The notes beneath the pieces are model-generated. The model searched no databases. It was not told the origin of the DNA and saw only the letters and a list, made by a program, of their open reading frames with translations. The position numbers and the translations under genes are program-made. A stretch of DNA of 64,000 nt from CAWBOY01 sp963790585 (GTDB lineage: Bacteria > Planctomycetota > Planctomycetia > Gemmatales > Gemmataceae), in assembly GCA_963790585.1 (NCBI GenBank), contig CAWBOY010000007.1, positions 186,001-250,000 on the forward strand, given 5' to 3'. Positions 37,725 to 47,478 of this stretch are shown one piece after another. The stretch's first letter is position 1, and each line of letters begins with the position of its first letter.

Positions 37725-38303
37725 ATGTTGCATTTCTTGAAGCATACGGCTATCACAGGTCTGTGTGTTCTTGGTGTGACTTCTTATAACCCACAAGCTC
37801 AGGCGGCGGACAAGGTTGCGCTGAGAAACCTTATCCTGAATTTTGGGACTGTAAGCGCCGCGGTTGAGGACAAAGCGCTGACTTCGGAAGAGTTCGCGAC
37901 CAAGATGGTCGACTGCAACCGCTGTGAATTGGACCTCGCCAAGCAAGCCGCCAAAAAGGCTTCAAGCGCCGATGTGCGCAACTATGCGCAAATGCTTGTG
38001 GAAGATCATGAGAAGATGAGCAAAGACCTGAAGTCCTTCATTGCCGACAAAAAGATCGGCATCGTAACCGGGACCAGCAAGGAACACAAAGAGCAACTCG
38101 CCGAGCTGACCAAGGCCACCGGCAAGGATTACGATCAGAAATTCCTCCAGACAATGATTGAGAACCACGAAAAGGTTCTAAAGACGCTTAAGAGTTGCTC
38201 GAAGGACAGCAGAGACGCCTCTGTTCGCGATATCTGCGAGAAATCGATACCGACCATCCAAAAGCATCTCGACGAAGCCAAGGCGCTTCAAAAGAAGCTG
38301 TAA
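37725..38303 (+). CDS. DUF4142 exported ferritin-like helical protein
   Basis: A 192-aa protein. The first 27 residues are a signal peptide (cleavage after NPQAQA). The mature part is a four-helix, ferritin-like DUF4142 domain (about 55-190) with landmarks FATKMVDCNRCELDLAKQAA, VRNYAQMLVEDHEKMSKDL, DYDQKFLQTMIENHEKVL and PTIQKHLDEAKAL; the spaced His and Glu residues are typical. Four Cys residues are an extra feature. GAGGAG lies 8 nt before the ATG. Function of the family is unknown, often stress-related. It sits between a sigma-54 promoter and a terminator. Confidence 0.85.
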   Translation: MLHFLKHTAITGLCVLGVTSYNPQAQAADKVALRNLILNFGTVSAAVEDKALTSEEFATKMVDCNRCELDLAKQAAKKASSADVRNYAQMLVEDHEKMSKDLKSFIADKKIGIVTGTSKEHKEQLAELTKATGKDYDQKFLQTMIENHEKVLKTLKSCSKDSRDASVRDICEKSIPTIQKHLDEAKALQKKL

Positions 38304-38334
38304 CACCTGACGGAAAACGTCAAAGGTCACCATA

Positions 38335-38381
38335 AACGCGAAGGGGCGGGATCAATGATCCCGCCCCTTCGCGTTTTGTTT
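38335..38381 (+). terminator. Terminator of DUF4142 gene
   Basis: A long perfect stem, AACGCGAAGGGGCGGGATCA with its complement, then TTTTG. Confidence 0.9.
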
Positions 38382-38446
38382 CCTAAAGTCGTGGCGGCAC
38401 GTTTTCAACGTGCCGGGATTGACAACTATTTGTTGGCCGTCAACCA

Positions 38447-38878
38447 TCACGGCTTGAGGCGAATCTGCAAATCGGTATTCTCGCCGGTAATTTCGACTTT
38501 GATGTCGGATGTCGCCTTATCATCGTACTTCTTGGGAATCGCAGCGGCCATCGCTTTGTTTTTTACCGGGCTGGGTTTCATGTAATCGAACGGATCGACT
38601 GTAATAACATAGTGGCCCGGCACGATGCCGTCGCCTTTTTTGTAACTAGCTAACTCGAATTGTCCCTTGCTATCCGTATCCGCCATGCCCTCGATCGGAA
38701 TGCTGCCCGCCGGCGCCTCCGGATTGAACATCAGGCGGACCGACTTCAGTGGTTCGCCGTTAGGAAGATATGCCGTACCTTTACACGTTACAGTCGTCGG
38801 TAGCGTGGGTGCCTGAGCCGAGCATCCCGCAATATGCGCAAGTACAAAACTGATTGCGATGAGAAGCGTATTTCGCAT
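38447..38878 (-). CDS. Planctomycete lipoprotein, carboxypeptidase-regulatory-like
   Basis: A 143-aa lipoprotein with signal peptide and lipobox IAGC (mature from Cys19). The body is one beta-sandwich of carboxypeptidase-regulatory-like type: TCKGTAYLPNGEPLKSVRLM, then TDSKGQFELASYKKGDGIVP and GHYVITVDP. It closely follows the DUF1559 gene on the same strand (69-nt gap with a hairpin), a pairing seen very often in planctomycetes. Function unknown; probably a surface- or periplasm-facing partner of the DUF1559 pseudopilin. Confidence 0.85.
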   Translation of the reverse strand: MRNTLLIAISFVLAHIAGCSAQAPTLPTTVTCKGTAYLPNGEPLKSVRLMFNPEAPAGSIPIEGMADTDSKGQFELASYKKGDGIVPGHYVITVDPFDYMKPSPVKNKAMAAAIPKKYDDKATSDIKVEITGENTDLQIRLKP

Positions 38879-38907
38879 GAAAAGGAACCTAAATATAAAT
38901 GAAAATT

Positions 38908-38938
38908 GCCCGCCGCCCGAGTAGAGCGGCGGGCGGGG
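38908..38938 (-). terminator. Hairpin between DUF1559 gene and lipoprotein gene
   Basis: GCCCGCCGCCCGA pairs with the following CGGCGGGCGGGG around a 6-nt loop. On the minus strand it is followed by CAATTTTCATTT, so it may terminate or attenuate transcription from the DUF1559 gene. Confidence 0.6.
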
Positions 38939-38947
38939 AAATGAGAA

Positions 38948-39949
38948 TCAATACGCTGGGATGACTTCGCTGCCCGTCGGTGTGACGAGCATTCGGACCA
39001 CGCGGCGATCGATGCTCTGATTCAGGAATTCCACATGGCCATCGCAGAAGACCGCATGCGCGCCATTGGTATGGAAGGAGAAGATTTCGTCGTTGTTACC
39101 GCAGTTATTCTGCGCGGCCCAGACGCAGTTCGATGAGCTGCCACCGAAGGGCGTCGGTGTGTTATTGATCGCCGTGCCCGAGTCATACCCGCCTGACTGG
39201 AAACCCGATACGCCATAGCCGTTGTCCGGTTCAGCCCAGCGCCAAAGGCGACGGAGTGCGCCATCGACAGGGTCGACGTAGGACGACACATAACCTTCGA
39301 TGCGGCCGACATCTTCCGCGACGGCGATCGTGGAGCTTGTTCCGTCTTTGATCGACGTCATTTTCGTTCCGGTCATATTGACCACGCCGTTTTGCACATA
39401 GGCATGAATCGCGCCATCGGTCCGCGTCGGCTTGTTGCGGAGCCCCGTGACGGGATCGATGTCCGTGTAAACCGTAGGACCGTAATCGACATAGCCGTAA
39501 CCTGAGCTGTCCTTCTCCGTGGTGGCAACCGGATTGCTTGGACATTGGTAGATCTTGACGACGTTTTGAGCGGCGAGCTGATTGTTGGGATACGCTGGAT
39601 CGTTATAGCGATAGTTCAAATTCATAAGGTTATAGATGTTGCCCTGTTCCACGAATGGGAGAATCATCGTGAACATCGAGTGCATTGCGAAAACACTCGG
39701 GCCGGACGGCGCGTTGACGAAGTCGGTGCCTTCGCCTCCGGTCGGAAATGACATGTTTACTTCGTGATAGGCTTGCAGAGCGATGCCCATTTGCTTGAGA
39801 TTGTTTTTACACTGAGAAGCCGCGGCTGACTCGCGAACTTTCTGGACGGCCGGTAGTAATAGCCCAATGAGTACCGCGATAATCGCTATTACGACCAATA
39901 GCTCAATAAGAGTAAAGCCATTTTTTTGCCGAATCAATCGCCTCGTCAT
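38948..39949 (-). CDS. DUF1559 pseudopilin-like protein
   Basis: A 333-aa planctomycete hallmark protein. The N-terminus KNGFTLIELLVVIAIIAVLI is a class III prepilin signal with Glu at +5, cleaved after Gly. The DUF1559 body follows (about 35-320; AAASQCKNNLKQMGIALQAY), ending in the H-x9-DG motif HTNGAHAVFCDGHVEFL. These proteins are thought to assemble at the cell surface, possibly through a pilin-like machinery; hundreds may occur per genome. GGAGGT lies 7-8 nt before the ATG. The nearby type IV pilus/T2S-like locus could process and assemble it (inference). Confidence 0.95.
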   Translation of the reverse strand: MTRRLIRQKNGFTLIELLVVIAIIAVLIGLLLPAVQKVRESAAASQCKNNLKQMGIALQAYHEVNMSFPTGGEGTDFVNAPSGPSVFAMHSMFTMILPFVEQGNIYNLMNLNYRYNDPAYPNNQLAAQNVVKIYQCPSNPVATTEKDSSGYGYVDYGPTVYTDIDPVTGLRNKPTRTDGAIHAYVQNGVVNMTGTKMTSIKDGTSSTIAVAEDVGRIEGYVSSYVDPVDGALRRLWRWAEPDNGYGVSGFQSGGYDSGTAINNTPTPFGGSSSNCVWAAQNNCGNNDEIFSFHTNGAHAVFCDGHVEFLNQSIDRRVVRMLVTPTGSEVIPAY

Positions 39950-40445
39950 TCCAAGAACCTCCGAACGGAATTAGTTTCAATCAGTGAACGAGAGGTTCAT
40001 TCAATCGGAAGCAGAATTGTTATCCAAGGGGTGTTTGGGAAACTCATTAATCTATCTTATGTCCTTCGTGAATTGTTCATGCTTTCTTCTTTTCGCTGGT
40101 CTTGAATTTCTCGCCAGAAGCTCATTTGCCGCACAGCGAGCCGCCGCTAAGCAGTTTGGCTGAGCAAGTTTATTCCAGCTGAACGAAGATCCTTCTCAGC
40201 GCGACGAACCACGAGTCCACCGACGGATTCATGCTGGTCCGAGATGCTCTTCGTAGACAGGGAAGAGTTTGACAAAGATGCCTTCTTTGCCGATCGCCCT
40301 GAACGACTTTTCACTTTTCTCTTGCCAGCGTCCTACTTTGTGGTCCATACTGATTAGGCCGAACCTGTTTTTCAAATCGACCGTGTTCGTCGCATTCTTC
40401 CAGCCGCACCGCTTGGGCGACGGCTGCTACCGGAGATCCGCAATC
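39950..40445. other. Intergenic region before pilus locus
   Basis: About 500 nt between divergent genes. No repeat, hairpin or small gene that I can support. An in-frame extension of the ATPase gene to 40269 exists but lacks a ribosome-binding site and family similarity. It should contain the promoter of the pilus locus, not identified. Confidence 0.5.
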
Positions 40446-42155
40446 ATGGCTAAAGCTCGTGGCGACTTTTCCGAAGTGCTAGTCAAAAAAGGCCTCCTCG
40501 GGCCGGATCAGCTGCAAGACGCGAAAGGGCTCGTCTCCTCCGCCGGTATGAAACTGCAGGACGCCATCGTCAAGCTGGGTTACCTCACGCAGGAGCAAGT
40601 CGTCGGCGCCATCGCGGAATTTCATGGCCTCGAGTTCATCGACTTGACCGAAGCGACGATCTCGGTGTCGGTCGTCGAACTCGTGCCCGAATCGGTTGCC
40701 CGCGAAAACGTCATCCTACCGCTGAGCGAGGAGAATGGCGCGCTTAAGCTGATCATGAGCGATCCGAGCGACTTCGATACGGTTCAAAAACTGCAGTTCA
40801 TCCTCAACAAGGACATCATTCCCGTCATCGCGCCACGCGAACAGATCATCGAAGCGATCAATAGGCACTACGGTCAGTCAGAAACGGAATCCGTCGACTC
40901 GATGCTGGCTGAGTTCACCGACACCGCCATCGATTTCACGGAGACGGAATCGAACAGCAACGCCCAATCCGAAGAACTCAATGCGCCGGTCGTGAAGCTG
41001 GTCAATCTGATCATTCAGGAAGCAGTAAGCTTGCGGGCGAGTGACATTCATGTCGAGCCATTCGCCGATCGTATACGCATCCGGTACCGGATCGATGGCA
41101 TGCTCGTCGAGCGCGATAGTCCGCCGCGCCGCTTGCTCGCGCCGATGCTGTCGCGTCTCAAGATTATGGGTTCGATGGACATCGCCGAGAAGCGTCGTCC
41201 GCAGGACGGTCGAATCAAACTTAACTTAAGTGGTAAACATTATGATCTACGCGTGAGCATGTTGCCGACCAACAATGGGCAGTCATGTGTCATGCGTATC
41301 CTTGACCGTGGCAATATACAGGTGTCAATTAAGGACCTGGGCTTCGCCGAAGACGACTTCGCGCGCTTTCAGCAGATCATCAAGAGGCCCAACGGCATCT
41401 TCCTGGTCACCGGCCCGACTGGGTCAGGCAAGACGACGACACTCTACTCCGCTTTGAACGAGCTGAACCGGCCTGATCGAAAGATCATCACGGCCGAGGA
41501 TCCAGTCGAGTATTACCTCCCCGGCATCAACCAAGTCGAGGTAAAGCACAACATCGGGCTCGACTTTGCCCGGATCATTCGCGCCATGTTGCGGCAAGCA
41601 CCGAACATCATTCTCGTGGGAGAAATTCGCGATCAAGAAACGGCCGACATCGCTATTCAAGCGTCTTTGACTGGACACTTGGTTTTCAGTACGTTACACA
41701 CGAACGATGCGCCTAGTGCTATTACAAGACTCGTCGATATCGGGGTCCAGCCATTCCTAGTAGCCTCCAGTATCATCGCCATCATGGCGCAACGACTCGT
41801 GCGTGTTATCTGTCCAAAATGCAAGGAGCCAGACATGCCGTCTGCTCCTGAGCTAAAGGCCGCTGGGTATACACCTGATCAGATCAAAAAAGCAACCTTC
41901 ATGCGTGGCCGCGGCTGCGGACATTGCAACCATACAGGGTATCGCGGACGTATCGGCATCTTTGAAATGTTACGGATGACTGCTGCCATGCGCGAGTCGA
42001 CCTTCAAACGTGAGCCGACGCAAAACGTCCGCCGCCAAGCCCGCCTAATGGGCATGCGAACTTTGCTGGAAGATGGCCTCAATAAAGCACTTATAGGTCG
42101 AACGACCCTCGAAGAAGTGCTGAGCACGTGCCATCACGAAATGATGGAACATTGA
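40446..42155 (+). CDS. pilB: PilB/GspE-type assembly ATPase 1
   Basis: A 569-aa cytoplasmic hexameric ATPase powering pilus or pseudopilus assembly. An MshEN-type N-domain covers about 1-150 (VLVKKGLLGPDQLQDA). The catalytic domain has ASDIHVEPF (about 198-206), Walker A GPTGSGKTTT (323-332), Asp box ITAEDPVEY, Walker B IILVGEIRDQETA (about 388-400) and the HLVFSTLHTN His box. A tetracysteine zinc site, CPKC..CGHC, follows near 450-490, diagnostic of GspE/PilB. ATG at 40446 has GGAG about 10 nt upstream. First gene of the pilus locus; a second such ATPase lies at 43927. Confidence 0.95.
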   Translation: MAKARGDFSEVLVKKGLLGPDQLQDAKGLVSSAGMKLQDAIVKLGYLTQEQVVGAIAEFHGLEFIDLTEATISVSVVELVPESVARENVILPLSEENGALKLIMSDPSDFDTVQKLQFILNKDIIPVIAPREQIIEAINRHYGQSETESVDSMLAEFTDTAIDFTETESNSNAQSEELNAPVVKLVNLIIQEAVSLRASDIHVEPFADRIRIRYRIDGMLVERDSPPRRLLAPMLSRLKIMGSMDIAEKRRPQDGRIKLNLSGKHYDLRVSMLPTNNGQSCVMRILDRGNIQVSIKDLGFAEDDFARFQQIIKRPNGIFLVTGPTGSGKTTTLYSALNELNRPDRKIITAEDPVEYYLPGINQVEVKHNIGLDFARIIRAMLRQAPNIILVGEIRDQETADIAIQASLTGHLVFSTLHTNDAPSAITRLVDIGVQPFLVASSIIAIMAQRLVRVICPKCKEPDMPSAPELKAAGYTPDQIKKATFMRGRGCGHCNHTGYRGRIGIFEMLRMTAAMRESTFKREPTQNVRRQARLMGMRTLLEDGLNKALIGRTTLEEVLSTCHHEMMEH

Positions 42156-42577
42156 TCGGCAGAGAGCGCGTCTGGTCACGCGCCTTCCCGCAAAACGGAG
42201 TGCGGATCTCCTTCCAAGGAAGAGGTCCAGCGCTCCGTGTTCTTATAGGTTTTTGATACTGATCCTATGTATAGATATGGGGCGACCAGTTCTCGATCAA
42301 AGGAGCATTCAGGCGCCTTATTCCTGAAGCTTTTTCTTGGTGGGTTCCAGGCTCGAGGCGCATAAGTACAGGTTGGGCCTCTTGTACTTTATGAGAATGT
42401 TTTCCTCTTTTTTCCATGACTTGATTGATCCGGATCTAAATACCTGGGATAATTGCTAGTGACGACTCTGTTTCTTTGGCAGAGTCCTCAGAGCGAATAT
42501 GTCAGGTCGAGCCGATCAGGGACAGGTCTAGCCCATCTTGAAGTTTTGGCATCAAGCGTTTTGCGACGGGAGGGATC
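42156..42577. other. Intergenic region between pilB-like and pilT-like genes
   Basis: 422 nt without a gene. It contains an imperfect long stem-loop at 42195-42241 (ACGGAG..GGATCTCCTTCC, pairing with GGAAGAGGTCC..CTCCGT) followed by TTCTT, a probable terminator of the first ATPase gene. The rest shows nothing I can name. Confidence 0.5.
42195..42245 (+). terminator. Probable terminator after first assembly ATPase
   Basis: Long stem with small bulges ending in GTTCTT, about 40 nt after the stop codon. Confidence 0.55.
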
Positions 42578-43798
42578 GTGGCCGCACCTGTCAGCACCAT
42601 CATGATCGACAAGCTGTTGCAGACTGTCATACAGCTTAAAGCTAGTGACCTGCACATTGCTGTCGGTCAGCCGCCGGTGGTTCGCCACCACGGCCGCATG
42701 CGTCGTCTCGACACAAAGTTTCTCGACCCGGATGATACCACCGGGTTAATGAAGTCGATTACGCCTGATCGTTGTCAGCAAGAATTGCAGGAGCGAGGAG
42801 GCACCAACTTCGCCATCGAGTTTGTCGATGGCTATCGTTTTCGCGTGGCCATCTTCAAGCAACGCGGCAACATCGGCATGGTGTTGCGACGCATTCCGAG
42901 CCAATTCTTGACCTTTGAACAGGTCGGAATGCCCGAGGCCATCAAACGGCTCATCACCCGGCCGCGTGGTCTCTTGCTCGTCACCGGCCCGACCGGCTCC
43001 GGGAAGACGACGAGCCTGGCGAGCATGATTAACTTCATTAACGACAACTACGATCGCCACATAATCACGCTCGAAGATCCGATCGAGTATTACCACAAGC
43101 ACAAGAAGTGTACAGTCAATCAGCGTGAGATCGGCGTCGATGTACCGGACTTCAAGGAAGGCCTGCGTCGCGCCTTGCGTATGGACCCGGACATCATCCT
43201 CGTCGGTGAAATGCGCGATCTCGAAACGATTCATGCGGCCATCGAAGCCGCCGAAACGGGCCACGTCGTATTCGGAACTCTTCATACGAGCGGTGCGTCT
43301 AGTACCATCAACCGCATCATCGACGTGTTCCCCAAGGAGCAGCAGGATCAGATTCGCACGCAGCTGTCGACCGCTCTCATCGGCGTGCTGTCGCAGACGC
43401 TGATGCCGAAGAAACCGGAGGGCGTCATCGCGGCCTACGAGATGATGGTCGTCACTCCGGCTATTCAGAACCTTATTCGTGAGAACAAGACGTATCGTAT
43501 CGATTCGAGCATTCAGACCGGCCGAAAAGAAGGTATGTTTTTGCTCGACGAGAGTTTGTTCCGACACTGGAAGAACGGCCTGGTGGAGAAAGAAGAATGT
43601 CTCCTCCGCTCCAGTCGGCCGGCCGATTTGGCTCGCAAAATCGCCGAGGCGGAACGCGGCCTCTACGACGAGGATGAGGAAGACGAGGATGAGGACGGAG
43701 ACGAAGCCGAGGAAGAAGGCTTCGACAATGATGACGACGATGAGGACGAGGACGATCGCCCGCCACGCCGCGGGGGCGATACGCGGATCAAGCGGTAA
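42578..43798 (+). CDS. pilT: PilT-type retraction ATPase with acidic tail
   Basis: A 406-aa ATPase that retracts type IV pili. Landmarks: QLKASDLHIAVGQPP (about 19-33), Walker A GPTGSGKTTS (137-146), Asp box LEDPIEYYH, Walker B IILVGEMRDLETI, the His box VVFGTLHTSGAS, and AYEMMVVTPAIQNLIRE near 302, which is close to the PilT AIRNLIRE signature. GTG start at 42578 with GGGAGG 4-5 nt upstream. The last 45 residues are an unusual tail, almost entirely Asp and Glu, ending in a basic cluster (RPPRRGGDTRIKR); it is absent from typical PilT. Its presence argues for a retractable pilus rather than a pure type II secretion system. Confidence 0.93.
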   Translation: MAAPVSTIMIDKLLQTVIQLKASDLHIAVGQPPVVRHHGRMRRLDTKFLDPDDTTGLMKSITPDRCQQELQERGGTNFAIEFVDGYRFRVAIFKQRGNIGMVLRRIPSQFLTFEQVGMPEAIKRLITRPRGLLLVTGPTGSGKTTSLASMINFINDNYDRHIITLEDPIEYYHKHKKCTVNQREIGVDVPDFKEGLRRALRMDPDIILVGEMRDLETIHAAIEAAETGHVVFGTLHTSGASSTINRIIDVFPKEQQDQIRTQLSTALIGVLSQTLMPKKPEGVIAAYEMMVVTPAIQNLIRENKTYRIDSSIQTGRKEGMFLLDESLFRHWKNGLVEKEECLLRSSRPADLARKIAEAERGLYDEDEEDEDEDGDEAEEEGFDNDDDDEDEDDRPPRRGGDTRIKR

Positions 43799-43830
43799 GT
43801 ACAACTTCCCAAAATATAGGGAGCCGCTCT

Positions 43831-43898
43831 CACCAGCCCCAAGCGCAAGCGCGGGGTTCTTTAACCCCGAACCCCGCGCTTGTGCTTGGGGCTGGTGG
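43831..43898. repeat. Dispersed hairpin repeat, family A, copy 4
   Basis: The best copy: CACCAGCCCCAAGCGCAAGC.. and its reverse complement with one mismatch, around a 9-nt loop. It lies between the pilT-like gene and the second ATPase gene. Confidence 0.9.
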
Positions 43899-43926
43899 GT
43901 TTCGCCGCAATAGGGACGGAATAGTT

Positions 43927-45916
43927 ATGGCCACACCGAACGACCCGAGTCCGATCAAGAAGCCGGCGACTCCAGGCGCGCCTGCCAGCGGCAATCCGCC
44001 GGCGAAAGCGCCTGCGCAGCGCCGAAATCGACGGCCATCACTGGCAAAGCGCCGCCGCCCGCGGCGAGCAAACCAGCTGTTCCTTCGAAGCCGGGCATTA
44101 CTCCTGAGAAGCCGGTCGGCAAAGGCCCGGTGGCGCCGAAAAGCCCGGGGCGAAGCCCGCTCCAGCGAAAAAGGCCTCGGCCGCGCCGAAGCAGGTCGGG
44201 AAACGCGAAGGCACTCGTAAGCTCGGACAGGTCCTTATCGACCTGGGCTTCATCGACGACAATCAGCTCTGGGAGCTGCTCGACGAAGCCAAGACGACGG
44301 GCCAACGCATCGGCGAAGTAGCCACCTCCCGCGGACTAATCAACGAAGAACAGCTCCTGCAGGCGCTCGCCGATCAAAGCAACCTCAAGACCGTCAACCT
44401 GATTGAAACCAAGCCATCGCCCGAGGCGTTGGCGCTCGTCCCCGAGACCATGGCCGGCGTCTATAAGATCGTGCCAATCTCCTATCGAGAGGGCATTCTC
44501 ACAATCGCCATCGGCGATCCCAACAACCTGGGCGCCCTCGACGATCTCCGTAACTTGCTCGGTTGCAAGGAAGTCGTCGCGACCCTGGCCTCGCCCCAGG
44601 CTATCGCTGATTTGACCACCAAGGTCTATTCCGGCGCCAAGGAAGAGAGCATCGTCGACCTGATCGCCTCGATCGAGAAGGACCCAAGTTTCAGTCGAGG
44701 CCGTGGCCGAGAAACGAGCATCGATCTCGACGCCGAAATCGCCGATAGCGCCCCGGTGCGCAAGCTCATCAACATGGTGTTCCTCCTCGCCATCAAGGAT
44801 CGGGCCAGCAACGTTCACTTCGAGCCGTTTGAAGATGAATACAAGATGCGCTATCGCGCTGACGGCGTACTCTATGAAATGGTGCCGCCGCCACGGCATT
44901 TGGCCAACGCCATCTCGAGCCGCATCAAGGTCATGTCGAATTTGAATATCGCCGAGCGCCGTTTGCCCCAGGACGGCCGCATCGAACTCAACGTCGGCGG
45001 CAACCCTGTCGATATGCGCGTCAGTATTTTGCCCACGATGTTCGGCGAAAGCGTCGTCATCCGGGTGCTCGATCGAACGGTGGTGTCGCTCGATCTCAAC
45101 AAATTGGGTATGGAAGCGGAGATGCTGGCCCAATTTCGGCATCTCATCAACAAACCCAACGGCATTGTGTTGGTAACGGGCCCGACCGGAGCCGGCAAGA
45201 CAACGACGTTATATTCCGCTCTCAACGAACTCAATGTCATTAGCGATAAATTGATTACGACCGAAGACCCAGTCGAATACGACATAGATGGCATCGTTCA
45301 AGTTCCAATCAACCATGACATTGGTTTGACCTTCGCCTCAGCCTTGCGGTCTATCTTGCGTCAAGATCCGGATAAAATTCTGGTCGGCGAGATTCGCGAT
45401 CTGGAAACGGCACAAATCGCCGTGCAGGCCGCGCTTACGGGCCACACCGTATTCAGCACGCTCCATACCAACGACGCGCCGAGCACGATCACGCGCTTGC
45501 GCGATATGGGTATGGAACCGTTTTTGATTACGGCAACCTTGGAAGGGATCTTGGCTCAACGACTCGTGCGTAAAATATGCGAAGATTGCCGCGTCGAGTT
45601 CGAGCCGAGCGCGGAAATGTTGCTCGAACTCAATCTGTCTCCCGCCGACGCCAAAGGCAAGAAGTTCTTCTATGGCCGAGGTTGCGATCGCTGCAACAAT
45701 ACTGGCCATAAAGGGCGTATGGGTATCTACGAACTCGTCGTCATCAACGACGATCTGCGCGATCTGATCTCGCAAGGATCGTCGACTGACGATCTACGCG
45801 CCGCTTGCCGCCGGGCCGGCATGGTCACGCTACGTGATTCCGGTCTGCGAGCCTTGTACGCAGGCAAATCGACGATCGAGGAAATCGTCCGCGAGACGGT
45901 TTTGGATAGCGAATAA
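43927..45916 (+). CDS. PilB/GspE-type assembly ATPase 2 (two frameshifts here)
   Basis: 663 aa when repaired. A Pro/Lys/Ala-rich linker of about 95 residues (KPATPGAPASGNPPAKAPA) precedes an MshEN domain (KLGQVLIDLGFIDDNQLWEL). Catalytic domain: ASNVHFEPFEDE, Walker A GPTGAGKTTT, Asp box TTEDPVEYD, Walker B ILVGEIRDLETA, His box TVFSTLHTND, and tetracysteine CEDC..CDRC. The frame breaks twice inside the linker, near 44018 and in the G4 run at 44147-44150; one added base at each restores a continuous Pro/Lys-rich reading. Because the breaks lie in a low-complexity linker, the exact residues there are uncertain, but the catalytic part from about 44200 is intact. The pilC-like gene follows after 71 nt. 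Confidence 0.82.
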
Positions 45917-45987
45917 AGAACGGCTGAGCGGGATTGGGACGACAGAAATTATTTTGGGATTATGCATCGACTTTTGGGGACTTTGTG

Positions 45988-47232
45988 ATGCCAACCTACA
46001 AATACGAAGCCATGGACACCAGTGGCGGCGAAGTCAAGGATGAAGTCGAGGCGGGGAGCGAAGAAGAAGCTCAACAAAAAATTAAGCAGCTGGGCTACTT
46101 CGTAACCAAGATCACCGAGAAGGCCGGCGCCAAAAAGGGCAAAGGCAAAACCAAGGGCAAGCGCAAGAAGGGCCAAACATTCACGTTTGGTGGAGTGTCC
46201 AGTAAAGCGCTGTGCACATTTACAAGACAATTTTCCACGCTTCAAGACGCCGGCCTGCCGGTGTTGCGCAGTCTGAAAATTCTCGAGCATCAGATGAAGC
46301 CGGGTGTACTCAAGAATGCCTTGATCGACGTCGTCGACGATGTCGAATCCGGCTCGACGTTGAGCGAGGCCTTTGGCAAGCATCCGAAATGTTTCGATAG
46401 GCTCTATGTCAACATGGTCAAAGCCGGTGAGGCCGGCGGTGCCCTCGAAGTCATTTTGCAGCGTCTTGCCGATTTCAAAGAAAAATCGCAGAGCCTGAAG
46501 CGCCGCATTACGGGCGCCATGATCTATCCCGTGGTCGTCATCCTGGTGGCCGTCTCGATCTTGACGTTCATCATGCTCTTTATCATTCCGAAGTTCGAGA
46601 AGATCTTCAAAGACTTCCGCATGGATCTGCCGGCCTTGACGCAGATGCTGATGGCGACGTCGCGTTGGTTCGTGCAGTATTGGTATGTTCTGCCGCTCTT
46701 CCCCGTCTGCATGTGGTTATTGCTCAAACTAATACGCATGAACAAGAGCGGGTCGTACGCGCTCGATCGCATGTATCTGTGGATACCGGTTGTAGGACCG
46801 CTGATCGAAAAGACGATCGTCGCGCGAACCATGCGAACCCTTGGTACGCTGGTTGCCTCCGGTGTGCCGATTTTGGAGGCGCTCGGCATCGTTCGCGAGA
46901 CGTGTACCAACGCCGTCTTTGAACGTATGTATCAGCGCGTGTATGAGTCGATCCGTGAAGGCGATACCATCGCCCAGCCGCTCAAGGAAAGCCGGCTCGT
47001 CGACGACATGGTTATCAACATGATCGACGTCGGCGAGGAAACCGGCGATCTCGATACGATGCTTTATAAGGTCGCGGATGTATACGATGAAGAAGTGAAC
47101 GTCATGGTCGAAGGTTTGATCGCCTTGCTCGAACCGATCATGATCGTGGTTCTCGGTCTCATCATCGGCACTATCGTTATCGCGCTATTCATGCCGTTGA
47201 TTAAATTGCTCGACGGTTTGTCCAAGGGTTAA
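45988..47232 (+). CDS. pilC: PilC/GspF inner-membrane platform protein
   Basis: A 414-aa inner-membrane protein that anchors the assembly machine. The N-terminus MPTYKYEAMDTSGGEVKDEV is typical of GspF. A Lys/Gly-rich insert (about 44-65, KKGKGKTKGKRKKG) is unusual. Two T2SSF repeats follow (FTRQFSTLQDAGLPVLRSLK and ARTMRTLGTLVASGVPILEA), each followed by membrane helices (about 170-195, 225-245 and 380-405). The GEETGDLDTML and EPIMIVVLGLIIG motifs are conserved. ATG at 45988 with GGGGA upstream; an upstream in-frame start at 45934 lacks family similarity. Confidence 0.93.
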   Translation: MPTYKYEAMDTSGGEVKDEVEAGSEEEAQQKIKQLGYFVTKITEKAGAKKGKGKTKGKRKKGQTFTFGGVSSKALCTFTRQFSTLQDAGLPVLRSLKILEHQMKPGVLKNALIDVVDDVESGSTLSEAFGKHPKCFDRLYVNMVKAGEAGGALEVILQRLADFKEKSQSLKRRITGAMIYPVVVILVAVSILTFIMLFIIPKFEKIFKDFRMDLPALTQMLMATSRWFVQYWYVLPLFPVCMWLLLKLIRMNKSGSYALDRMYLWIPVVGPLIEKTIVARTMRTLGTLVASGVPILEALGIVRETCTNAVFERMYQRVYESIREGDTIAQPLKESRLVDDMVINMIDVGEETGDLDTMLYKVADVYDEEVNVMVEGLIALLEPIMIVVLGLIIGTIVIALFMPLIKLLDGLSKG

Positions 47233-47311
47233 TCGATGGTTTTATCCCAGGTCGTCGCGGCAGATGCGAGCCTGGTTTGTCAGAGCCTAGTACTCCGTCG
47301 AGCCTAAATTT

Positions 47312-47418
47312 GCGGGTGGCACAGACATTCCTGTCTGTGAAAGCAAAAAGCACAGATGGCACAGACATTCCTGTCTGTGAAAGCAAAAAGCACAGACAGG
47401 AATGTCTGTGCCACCCGC
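47312..47418. repeat. Dispersed repeat, family B, copy 1
   Basis: GGTGGCACAGACATTCCTGT-type palindrome. A 40-nt unit is duplicated directly (47317-47356 and 47357-47396), and an inverted copy, CACAGACAGGAATGTCTGTG, closes the element at 47391-47418. The flank AGTACTCCGTCGAGCCTAAA at 47289 matches copy 2. Confidence 0.85.
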
Positions 47419-47478
47419 GGACTTGGTTTGACAGAGCCCGGCTCGCGCAGCGAGTTATTCATTACGAGGATCGATACC

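Noticed and set aside
42746..43804. 352-codon open frame antisense to the pilT-like gene
   Set aside because: Shadow of a strongly conserved ATPase; no ribosome-binding site or recognisable domain.
47356..47478. N-terminal extension of prepilin 1 starting MAQTFLSV
   Set aside because: It translates the family-B repeat; the prepilin signal and GAGGA ribosome-binding site fix the start at 47479.
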